DNA of 12,121 nt from Lentisphaeria bacterium (GTDB taxonomy: Bacteria > Verrucomicrobiota > Lentisphaeria > Victivallales > GWF2-50-93): positions 1 through 12,121 of the forward strand of contig JAGVIF010000565.1 in NCBI GenBank assembly GCA_020056205.1. The letters run 5' to 3'. This document shows, one piece after another, positions 1 through 6,180 of this stretch (positions within the stretch are counted from its first letter, which is position 1; each line of letters starts with the position of its first letter). The notes under the pieces are model-generated. The model had not been told where the DNA came from. It did no database searches and was given only the letters and a program-made list of their open reading frames with translations. Position numbers and translations under genes: made by a program.

Positions 1-5
1 ACCGA

Positions 6-21
6 CGATACTTCAGTATCG
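6..21. repeat. Small hairpin related to one at the other window end
   Basis: The sequence reads CGATACT, TC, AGTATCG: a perfect 7-bp stem with a 2-base loop, preceded by CCGA. The same outer stem and the same preceding bases occur at 12098-12117, with the top base pair changed from T-A to C-G and a different loop. No protein fits here: a 35-codon open run from base 1 ends at TAA 106-108 and has no recognisable content. The role is unknown; it could be a genome-wide repeat or an RNA stem. Confidence 0.5.
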
Positions 22-64
22 CCTTATTTCAGCCAAGTCAAATCCGCATCAAAAATAGCCATAA

Positions 65-98
65 TTTTACCACACGTATTTATGTTACGGAACACTAG
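65..98 (-). repeat. Dispersed repeat A, left copy (inverted to 2619-2653)
   Basis: Read on the minus strand this is CTAGTG, T, TCCGTAACATAAATA, C, GTG, T, GG, TAAAA. The plus-strand copy at 2619-2653 differs at three bases and by one extra base. The two copies are inverted relative to each other and lie on either side of the rmuC-lpxL pair, like transposon ends, but no transposase lies between them. It may be a scattered intergenic repeat rather than a true mobile-element end. Confidence 0.6.
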
Positions 99-113
99 TA
101 CCCTGTAACTCCA

Positions 114-173
114 TATATAATTTTGAAATAATTTACCCGCTTGAAGGCGGGTAAATTATTTCAAAATTATATA
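114..173. repeat. Perfect 27-bp inverted repeat, 6-base loop, before rmuC
   Basis: Arms 114-140 and 147-173 are exactly complementary and enclose the loop TTGAAG. The inner six pairs are ACCCGC/GCGGGT and the outer part is almost all A-T. It ends just before the rmuC ribosome binding site (175-181). A perfect TATAAT lies in the left arm at 116-121, but I see no good -35 for it. There is no U-run after the GC stem, so it is not a classic intrinsic terminator. It could be an attenuator, an mRNA-stabilising stem or a palindromic repeat. Confidence 0.75.
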
Positions 174-191
174 AAGAAGGAACCTAAAAAA

Positions 192-1616
192 ATGGACTAC
201 GAACTGACAATAACCCTGCTGGCATGCGCCAACACGATAATCCTGCTATGGCTACTACTTGGAAAAAAGGATGATTCATCCGCCAAGCTAAAGGACGAAA
301 TTTCCGTCGCCGTCCGCTCTGTTGAGCGCCTTGAAAGAACACAAAAGGACGATTCGGCCAGGCAGCGCGAAGAATCCACCTCCAGTTTTAAATCGCTCAG
401 AGAGGAAATAGGAAATCTTTTCAGAGCTTTTGAAGCGTCTATGACGAAAAATTCGGCGGAAATATCTTCCATTCAGAAAAACCAGTTCGAAACATTCTCA
501 TCGGGGCTTTCAAAGGCCAACAAGGATTTTGAGGAAAAGATTTCAAAGGACATCCAGGCTTTCACAGAACTCCAAAAGCAAAAAATCGAAGACCTCGAAA
601 ACAGGCTGGCTAAGATGAAATCCGACATTGACATCCTCCTTGAAAAAATCCGCGACTCGATGGAGAAAAACCTCAAAAATATAAATGAGGAAAACGCCAA
701 GAAGCTCGACGAAATCCGCAAGACCGTTGATGAAAAACTGCATGACGCCCTCGAAAAGAGGTTAAGCGAATCTTTCAAACAGGTAAGCGAACGCCTGAAA
801 CAAGTGCACGAAGGGCTCGGCGAAATGAAAACTCTCGCCGTGGGCGTAGGCGACCTGAAAAAGGTTCTCTCCAATGTAAAAACCAGAGGAATTCTCGGCG
901 AAATTCAACTCAGCGCAATCCTTGAAAACATCCTTTCTCCAACGCAATATGAGAAAAATGTGAGGCTGAAAAACGATTCTCAGGAATCCGTGGAGTTCGC
1001 GATAAAATTCCCGGAAAGAGATGAAACCGGGGCGCCTCTTTACATGCCGATTGACTCGAAATTCCCGTACGACAAATACCATAATCTCGTTGACGCATAC
1101 AACAGCGGGGACGTGGATAAAATTGAAAGGGAAAGCAAAATCCTTGAAGATGAAATCAACCGCTGCGCCAAGACGATCAACGAAAAATATATCCACCCCC
1201 CGGAAACCACAGATTTCGCCATAATGTTCCTTCCGTTCGAGGGGCTTTACGCCGAAGTGATAAAAAACTCCGCCCTCGTGGAAAAAATTCAAAACAAATA
1301 CCACGTGGCTATAACCGGGCCTTCCACACTCGCCGCCTTCCTTAACAGCGTCCGGATGGGGTTCAAAGCCCTCGCCATCCAGAAGAGAACCACCGAAGTC
1401 TGGACAATACTCAGCGCGGTGAAAACTGAATTCAAAAAATTCGGAGAAATCCTCATGAAAGCCCGTGAAAAAATCACAAAAGCCGGAGATGAGATTGACG
1501 AACTCGTCGGCAAAAGAACGCGCAAAATCCAGTCCAGGCTTAAATCCCTTGAGGAATTGCCGGAAGCAAGGGCGGCGGCATACATAGACGCAGACAGCGA
1601 GGATGACTCAAAGTGA
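192..1616 (+). CDS. rmuC: RmuC family protein
   Basis: This 474-residue protein belongs to the RmuC family, which limits recombination between inverted repeats in E. coli and has a predicted nuclease-like fold; its reaction is not firmly known. The N-terminus has one membrane segment (about residues 5-24, LTITLLACANTIILLWLLLG). A long charged coiled coil follows to about residue 225, then the RmuC domain with GILGE, PIDSKFPYDKY, FLPFEGLYAEV and ITGPSTLAAFLNS. This order and length are normal for the family. I chose ATG 192 because AGAAGGA lies at 175-181 and the membrane segment starts directly after it. A longer reading from TTG 141 would start in the hairpin loop and is unlikely. The stop overlaps the next gene by 4 nt (GTGA), so the two are probably co-translated. 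Confidence 0.92.
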   Translation: MDYELTITLLACANTIILLWLLLGKKDDSSAKLKDEISVAVRSVERLERTQKDDSARQREESTSSFKSLREEIGNLFRAFEASMTKNSAEISSIQKNQFETFSSGLSKANKDFEEKISKDIQAFTELQKQKIEDLENRLAKMKSDIDILLEKIRDSMEKNLKNINEENAKKLDEIRKTVDEKLHDALEKRLSESFKQVSERLKQVHEGLGEMKTLAVGVGDLKKVLSNVKTRGILGEIQLSAILENILSPTQYEKNVRLKNDSQESVEFAIKFPERDETGAPLYMPIDSKFPYDKYHNLVDAYNSGDVDKIERESKILEDEINRCAKTINEKYIHPPETTDFAIMFLPFEGLYAEVIKNSALVEKIQNKYHVAITGPSTLAAFLNSVRMGFKALAIQKRTTEVWTILSAVKTEFKKFGEILMKAREKITKAGDEIDELVGKRTRKIQSRLKSLEELPEARAAAYIDADSEDDSK

Positions 1617-2632
1617 AACCCGGGCATTCATCCTCCCCGCTTGGAAACCTTTCAAAAAAAATCCGCAGTATAAGGTTTTTTTTTGAATTTTTCGCTGTAA
1701 TCGCGGCGTATTTTCTTTTACGAATCATGCCTCTGGGAACGGTCCGAGCCCTCGCCTCGCTCTGTGGCTGGGCATTCTTCCTGATTCCGCCAATGAAAAA
1801 ATTGATAATAGCGAACATTAAGACAGCCTTCCCTGAAAAACCCGATTGCGAAATTCGCAAAATAGCGTCCGCCAATTCCAAAAATATTTTCCTTATGGCG
1901 CTTGAATTCCTGTGGTTCGCCGGACGCGCCGAAAAACTCGACGCGATGATGGACTTCGATCCGGAATATACGCTTACGACGCGGGAGGCAAAAGAATCCG
2001 GACGCGGGCTCATCTGGGTTACTCCTCATCTTGGCAACTGGGAACTCGCCGGATTCCAAATACCGCGCATGACGCAAATCCCGTTCGCCGTAGTCGTCCG
2101 CCGGCAAAACAATCCGTTCATTCATAAACTGATTAAGAAATCCCGCGAATCGTGCGGCATGATTATTATAGAGGAAAAAGGCGCGGTAAAAGGAATGCTT
2201 AACGCCCTCAAAAAGGGCTTTCTACTCGGCACGCTAATTGACCAGAATACAAAAGCGAGAGACGGCGGAATATTTGTCAATTTCTTCGGACTGCCTGTTG
2301 CCACAAGCAGGGCTCCGGCATTTTTCGCGAGAAAACTCAATGTGGAAGTTGCCGTAGGCGGATGCGTCAGAAAAGACGGCGGATACATGGTCTTCGCGGA
2401 AAAACTCCCGAAAAAGGCGGCGGAATATTCCTCCGATGAAGAGATGATTCAGGAATTAATGAACATCACCGAACGGATGATCCGCAAATATCCCGAACAA
2501 TACCTTTGGCTCTACAAAAGATGGCAGCACATCCCCGAAAATATCCCCTGCGAACTTGAAAAAAAATATCCCTTCTACTCCGGCAAAGTAAGTCCAAGAT
2601 TTTACAACAACAACGCCCCTAGTGCTCCGTAA
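1613..2632 (+). CDS. Lipid A biosynthesis acyltransferase, LpxL/HtrB family
   Basis: This 339-residue protein resembles the LpxL/HtrB/LpxM acyltransferases, which add secondary acyl chains to lipid A precursors at the inner face of the cytoplasmic membrane. The catalytic H-x4-E motif is visible as HLGNWE (H139, E144). Later landmarks are VVVRRQNNPFIH, LIDQNTKARDGGIFVNFFG and SRAPAFFARK, in the order expected for the family. A hydrophobic stretch near residues 23-40 is the usual membrane anchor. It starts with GTG at 1613 inside the rmuC stop, with GAGGA a few bases upstream. The substrate and chain length cannot be told from the sequence, and other lysophospholipid acyltransferases share this fold. 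The last residues and the stop codon are encoded by dispersed repeat A, so the natural C-terminus may have been altered. Confidence 0.88.
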   Translation: MKPGHSSSPLGNLSKKIRSIRFFFEFFAVIAAYFLLRIMPLGTVRALASLCGWAFFLIPPMKKLIIANIKTAFPEKPDCEIRKIASANSKNIFLMALEFLWFAGRAEKLDAMMDFDPEYTLTTREAKESGRGLIWVTPHLGNWELAGFQIPRMTQIPFAVVVRRQNNPFIHKLIKKSRESCGMIIIEEKGAVKGMLNALKKGFLLGTLIDQNTKARDGGIFVNFFGLPVATSRAPAFFARKLNVEVAVGGCVRKDGGYMVFAEKLPKKAAEYSSDEEMIQELMNITERMIRKYPEQYLWLYKRWQHIPENIPCELEKKYPFYSGKVSPRFYNNNAPSAP

Positions 2633-2653
2633 CATAAATAAGTGGGGCTAAAA
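2619..2653 (+). repeat. Dispersed repeat A, right copy
   Basis: This copy reads CTAGTG, C, TCCGTAACATAAATA, A, GTG, G, GG, CTAAAA. It spans the last codons and TAA stop of the lpxL-like gene and ends just before the first recognisable codons of the methyltransferase relic (GTG 2655). Its inverted partner is at 65-98. The relic begins exactly where the repeat ends, which suggests that the repeat marks a rearrangement junction. Confidence 0.6.
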
Positions 2654-2654
2654 C

Positions 2655-3237
2655 GTGAAGGATTTTGGATGGTCAGGCAGTTCGGCGCCGCAGAGGCGAT
2701 GCCGAGCCATCGTCGAGCGGCGGCATTGTCTATCCTGAATTGAATTTTACAGTTCCTGAAATAACTGTGATAAACAGGGAAACTCTGCCTGCTCTCAAGA
2801 GACAGTATGAAGGGATTGCGAGGGGGGCGCTTGAACGCGCGGTTGAACTTCATTCTTCCGCGAGGTGATATTTGCGCTTGCGGCGCTTGGAGTCAGAGAT
2901 ATGCATTTTTTGTGGAAGAAAATAGATGGTTGAGTCGGACGTTCATCTTGATCCGCAGGCGCTTATATTGGCTCCCGCGAATGTCATCGAAATTTCCAAA
3001 GAAATAGTTTCCGCCGGTTCGCAGGTGGAGGCGGCAAAGCTTGGCGCTCTGAAAAGTCTTGAAATAATAAAAAACGCGATTGAAAACGGGAGCGTTCTTT
3101 CAAATAAAAGGGAAAATGAGTGGATTAAAAAATTGGAGGATGAAATATCATCAATTCCGTCCGAAGAGAACAAATTTATAGAGGAAATGCTTCCGCAGCT
3201 TGAGGGGCGGTTTTTGGCCAGAGAATATGGGTTATGA
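2655..3237 (+). pseudogene. Remnant of an MtaB-like corrinoid methyltransferase
   Basis: Three pieces of one family survive, in the right order but in different frames. Piece 1 starts VKDF at 2655; after a frame change it reads GGIVYPELNFTVP and then ALERAVEL, ending near 2850. Piece 2 (about 2852-2926) reads IFALAALGVRDMHFLWKK. Piece 3 (2926-3237) reads ESDVHLDPQALILAP and continues to a C-terminus ending in REYGL. From memory of the family, intact methanol:corrinoid methyltransferase (MtaB) and relatives are about 460 residues, so most of the catalytic barrel has been lost in at least two internal deletions. The third piece alone is an open frame of 103 codons and could be translated, but it would lack the active site. 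No corrinoid protein gene is nearby. The exact subfamily is uncertain; that this is a decayed gene is fairly clear. Confidence 0.7.
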
Positions 3238-3262
3238 CCCGATTCCGTGACGGATTCGACTT

Positions 3263-4942
3263 TTAGAATTGCAATTTCCAAATTGATTTCGCATCTTTCG
3301 CAAGTTCCTTTTGTCTCTCGGAAAGATTGGCGTCATTCCATTCATCAAACCGGTCAATCAACGACGTTGTCAATTTGCAATTACTTTCCCTGTAAAAGGA
3401 TTTCTTTTCATTGTATTTTAGTATATCCGCATCTTTATTCAACTTCTTTTCAAGAAGAGTAAGATTACCCAGGCGATATACGGAGCGATTGATAGATTCA
3501 TTATCAAATTGTCCCCAATTTTCGTCCGCGCTTTCAGGAAGTATATGTTCTACCGTAAACAAATCGCTTTTAGCAGGTATATCATTTTTGTATTTGTATT
3601 TCTCTAATTTGCTGAAGATGTATTTTACTATTTTATGATTTCTTGTGGTGTTTTTAAAAATTGTATTTGAAAAAGAAGTTTCAAAATTCGTGTCTGAGAC
3701 ATATACACTCTTTAGATCGGAGGTATTGAATTTTTTTGTTTTGTTAATGTTTATAGCAATTGAATTGTATGCATCTTCCTGTTCATTTGGGTTTAATCCA
3801 CCAATAATGTTATACCTGAAAGAAACAATTGAACACGATTTAACCAATCTGGTAAATCCGGTTTCATCAAGATTATAATAAGCCGCAATAAATAATGAAA
3901 GGGTTTGTTTAATCTGAAACAATTTTAGCTCTTCTAAAGCGTTCGAGATTTCAGGTTTGCCGTTCCACAAATCATCGTCAGGGTTTTGAAAAGCCATATA
4001 TACATCTGCCACATCATTCAGTTCCCTGATGAGCGCGAATGCCTGTTTTTTATCTAAAATGTTTTTTCTGATTGTTTTAAACAAAGCAGTTTTTCTAGCC
4101 GTTTTATTTTTGCTGTTCCAATAATATCTAAGGTAATCTTCAAACTTTTGGTTGCCGAGTTTCCCAACAACTTTACTCCATAACACTTCCAGCTCTTCGA
4201 TTTCTGATCTATGCGGCTTTGATTCGTCTACTACGGAGAATAAATGATTCTTTAGTAAATCCGCCGCTGATAATTGAACGCCTCTTGCATTCAATGTTTC
4301 AAAAACCTTGAACGCATTGAAATCATCTGAAACACTAATTCTCGTGAAGAATAATTTATCGGCAAGACTATCAATGAAGGCGGCTAATGCTTCTCCGGTC
4401 GTAAATTCTTTTTTTATTCTTTCATAATACCAGTTAAAACATTCTCTCATCTGCTTTTCGGATGAATTGATATTTCGGAGCGGAAGTTCTTTTAACAACA
4501 CTATATGCTGACGGTAATAATCATCAGTGTTTCTATTCAGCTCTAGTTTATTGTTTGAAATTAATGTGACTGGGTCAAGGTAACCAATGTAACTATTCCT
4601 GAGCGCCTCCATTCTTTTCATATTATTATCGGTGTCAATATTATTATCAGCCAAATCTTTAAGGCATTTTAAAACAACTAGAATCATAACGCTAAGCGTT
4701 GTAAGCCGTTGTTGTCCGTCAACGATTTGAAAGTTCTTGTTATCCGAAGTTTGCAGAACAAGATAACCCATGTAATGGTCTGACTCCTCATTTTTACGTA
4801 ACACATTTATATCGTGCCATAAATCATCCCAATGCTCAATTTCCCAAGTGTAGTCTCTTTGAAATTTTGGAATTTTGTACTGTAAACCGTTTCCCATCAG
4901 TTGACGGTAAGTTAAACTGGTTGTGTCCTGTATTCCTTTCAT
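3263..4942 (-). CDS. DUF262 and DUF1524 domain protein (GmrSD-like)
   Basis: This 559-residue protein has the DUF262 domain at its N-terminus (IPKFQRDYTW at 24-33 and IVDGQQRLTTL at 73-83, a ParB/Srx-like nucleotide-binding loop). The C-terminal DUF1524 domain is an HNH-type nuclease fold (VEHILPE with H466, and RLGNLTLL at 490-497). GmrSD, a type IV restriction enzyme that cuts glucosylated phage DNA, has this layout, so a DNA-defence role is the best guess, but the target is unknown. It stands alone, with no methylase or other defence gene near. It is clearly richer in A+T than its neighbours (17 G+C in the 60 bases from 3541, against 30 in the 60 from 841), which fits recent transfer. I see no ribosome binding site directly before its ATG; a 19-codon ORF with an ideal one ends 4 nt upstream. 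Confidence 0.88.
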   Translation of the reverse strand: MKGIQDTTSLTYRQLMGNGLQYKIPKFQRDYTWEIEHWDDLWHDINVLRKNEESDHYMGYLVLQTSDNKNFQIVDGQQRLTTLSVMILVVLKCLKDLADNNIDTDNNMKRMEALRNSYIGYLDPVTLISNNKLELNRNTDDYYRQHIVLLKELPLRNINSSEKQMRECFNWYYERIKKEFTTGEALAAFIDSLADKLFFTRISVSDDFNAFKVFETLNARGVQLSAADLLKNHLFSVVDESKPHRSEIEELEVLWSKVVGKLGNQKFEDYLRYYWNSKNKTARKTALFKTIRKNILDKKQAFALIRELNDVADVYMAFQNPDDDLWNGKPEISNALEELKLFQIKQTLSLFIAAYYNLDETGFTRLVKSCSIVSFRYNIIGGLNPNEQEDAYNSIAININKTKKFNTSDLKSVYVSDTNFETSFSNTIFKNTTRNHKIVKYIFSKLEKYKYKNDIPAKSDLFTVEHILPESADENWGQFDNESINRSVYRLGNLTLLEKKLNKDADILKYNEKKSFYRESNCKLTTSLIDRFDEWNDANLSERQKELAKDAKSIWKLQF

Positions 4943-4946
4943 ATTT

Positions 4947-5006
4947 TCAATTTTTTAATTCTTTTACTATTGAAGATGCAATAATTGTAGCATTTACTAA
5001 ACCCAT
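4947..5006 (-). CDS. 19-residue leader ORF before the DUF262 gene
   Basis: The ORF encodes MGLVNATIIASSIVKELKN and stops with TGA four bases before the DUF262 ATG. Its ATG follows an almost perfect Shine-Dalgarno sequence, AAGGAGGTG (5011-5019), with 6 nt between GGAGG and the ATG. The larger gene has no such site of its own, so ribosomes probably load here and reinitiate downstream. I do not recognise the peptide. It may be a regulatory leader, a translational coupler, or the leftover of a lost gene. Confidence 0.5.
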   Translation of the reverse strand: MGLVNATIIASSIVKELKN

Positions 5007-5010
5007 AACA

Positions 5011-5019
5011 CACCTCCTT
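5011..5019 (-). promoter_or_regulatory. Strong ribosome binding site for the leader ORF
   Basis: On the minus strand the bases read AAGGAGGTG, close to a full match to the anti-Shine-Dalgarno end of 16S rRNA, and spaced correctly for ATG 5006. It is the strongest such site I noticed in the window and serves the leader ORF, not the DUF262 gene directly. I found no convincing -35/-10 pair upstream of it. Confidence 0.7.
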
Positions 5020-5125
5020 TTTATATTTAATTGTCTTCAAAATCGAGCGCTTAAACGTGGCATTTTTCTGCCTTTTAGTCCAACTCAAAAAAAGGAGAAC
5101 TCAACGAAAACATCCCGGCGCCAAT

Positions 5126-5956
5126 TTAGCATCCTGAAACAGATTTGCAAAAACAGTTTTCCGGTTTAAATTCGGCCGATTGAACCGCAAAACTTAGGTT
5201 AGTATGGCAGTCATTCTTGGCGGCCGTATTTCTTATTCCGAGCCTTGTGAGGGCGAAATCGTATTTGCAGGGGTCGGATGGATTTATTTTTTTAAATGCG
5301 CCGCTGATTTCAAGAGCCGCCTTGAAGTCGGCCTGCCTGCGCGAGGTGAATCCAAGATGGGCGGATATCTGCCACATATGAGTGTCCAACGGAATTATGA
5401 GTTGAGACGAAGGCATTCCTGTCCATCCTCCGGGGTCAATTTCATCTCTTCGCACAAACCATTTGATGAAGAGGTTCAGCCTTTTGCAGGCGCTTCCTGA
5501 TGATGGCCTTGGGATGAGATAATTCGCCCTTTCCGAGCCGCCGTTTAGAAGACATGAAAACTTTTCAAGAGCGCCGGCATAATTGCGGTTGGACTCCTCA
5601 AAAAAAATAAGGAGAGCCCCCCCAAGACCCGAATATTTGCCGATTGCTATTTTCGCATTTTCCAATAGGGAAGCCATCTGCCCGCCGTCAGTGAACCGGT
5701 GTTTGAAATTTCTGAAAACTTTTCTGAGAACGGAAGGGGCGGCATTTTCGACAAAATCGCGCGGAGATTTGCCCATGAGCGGCATCGCAATGCCGACACT
5801 GCTGATTATCTGAGCAACCCTCCCATAAGCGAGGCTTGAAGCCACAAGACCACATATCTCCCTATCCTCTAATGATTTATATTTAAAGATAAATTCAAGA
5901 GGGTCGGGGCTGAGGAATTCTTTTTTATTGTATTTTGAATATATGCCCTCGAACAC
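5126..5956 (-). CDS. TIGR02757 (DUF2400) family protein
   Basis: This is an uncharacterised conserved protein. Family landmarks are SPDPLEFIFKY, DREICGLVASSLAYGRVAQI, HRFTDG, GSACKRLNLFIKWFVRRDEID, LIIPLDTHMWQISAHLGFT, and DPCKYDFALTRLGIR near the end. No function is established. The start is a problem: the only usable start codon after the rubredoxin stop is GTG 5956 (276 residues), yet helix-like sequence (LYAPEALRS) precedes it in frame. ATG codons further upstream lie inside rubredoxin in another frame. About 34 residues follow LGIR, and the middle of that tail is encoded by dispersed repeat B, so the C-terminus looks extended or replaced. It is the last gene of the stress operon on this strand; I see no functional link and no clear terminator after it. 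Confidence 0.8.
   Translation of the reverse strand: MFEGIYSKYNKKEFLSPDPLEFIFKYKSLEDREICGLVASSLAYGRVAQIISSVGIAMPLMGKSPRDFVENAAPSVLRKVFRNFKHRFTDGGQMASLLENAKIAIGKYSGLGGALLIFFEESNRNYAGALEKFSCLLNGGSERANYLIPRPSSGSACKRLNLFIKWFVRRDEIDPGGWTGMPSSQLIIPLDTHMWQISAHLGFTSRRQADFKAALEISGAFKKINPSDPCKYDFALTRLGIRNTAAKNDCHTNLSFAVQSAEFKPENCFCKSVSGC
5167..5198 (-). repeat. Dispersed repeat B, copy inside the TIGR02757 gene
   Basis: These 32 bases are the exact reverse complement of 11998-12029. The core reads TTGCGGTTCAATCGGCCGAA on the minus strand and contains the palindrome TCGGCCGA. Here the repeat is read as protein (residues NLSFAVQSAEF) near the C-terminus of the TIGR02757 protein, whereas the other copy is intergenic. 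A 32-base exact match over 6.8 kb is far beyond chance. Confidence 0.85.
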
Positions 5957-6002
5957 GGAACGCAGCGCTTCGGGAGCATATAAAAGGGAATTTTCCCCTG
6001 AT

Positions 6003-6164
6003 TTACGATTCCGGGGAGAAAGATTCCTTCCCGACGCCGCATTCAGGACAGACCCAGTCGTCAGGAATATCGTTGAATGCTGTTCTAGGCTCAACACCGT
6101 TTTCGAGATCGCCTTTTTGCGGGTCATAGACGTATCCGCAGACATCACAGATATACTTTTGCAT
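6003..6164 (-). CDS. Rubredoxin
   Basis: This 53-residue protein is a complete rubredoxin, a small electron carrier with one iron held by four cysteines. It starts [15 protein letters not shown] and continues with [18 protein letters not shown]. The ligands are C6, C9, C39 and C42, in the two standard CxxCG loops. The start is fixed by AAAAAGGAG (6171-6179) seven bases before the ATG. The fprA stop lies 16 nt upstream, so the two are co-transcribed. The obvious partner is the FprA flavodiiron protein, which takes electrons from rubredoxin to reduce oxygen; rubrerythrin and superoxide reductase in the same operon can also use it. The length and motifs are normal. Confidence 0.95.
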   Translation of the reverse strand: MQKYICDVCGYVYDPQKGDLENGVEPRTAFNDIPDDWVCPECGVGKESFSPES

Positions 6165-6180
6165 GTTTTTCTCCTTTTTG

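Noticed and set aside
1..108. Open run of 35 codons from the first base to TAA 106-108, possibly the end of a gene
   Set aside because: It crosses the end hairpin and dispersed repeat A, and the translation has no family-like content.
141..191. Longer rmuC start at TTG 141
   Set aside because: It starts in the loop of the 27-bp inverted repeat, adds residues encoded by the repeat arm, and ATG 192 has a proper ribosome binding site and begins at the membrane segment.
762..1304. 180-codon open frame on the minus strand inside rmuC, and other long antisense frames at 473-874, 1540-2013 and 1718-2125
   Set aside because: They are antisense to well-recognised genes, and their composition is a mirror of those genes.
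2926..3237. Independent 103-codon gene
   Set aside because: Its sequence matches the C-terminal end of the MtaB-like family, a stop lies directly before its ATG, and the other family pieces lie upstream, so it is part of a pseudogene.
3241..3258. Palindrome TCCGTGACGGA between the convergent methyltransferase relic and DUF262 gene, as a bidirectional terminator
   Set aside because: The stem is five pairs with a single-base loop and only a short T run on one side.
5061..5080. GGCA...TGCC hairpin followed by TTTT as a terminator
   Set aside because: The stem is only four base pairs, and no plus-strand gene ends nearby.
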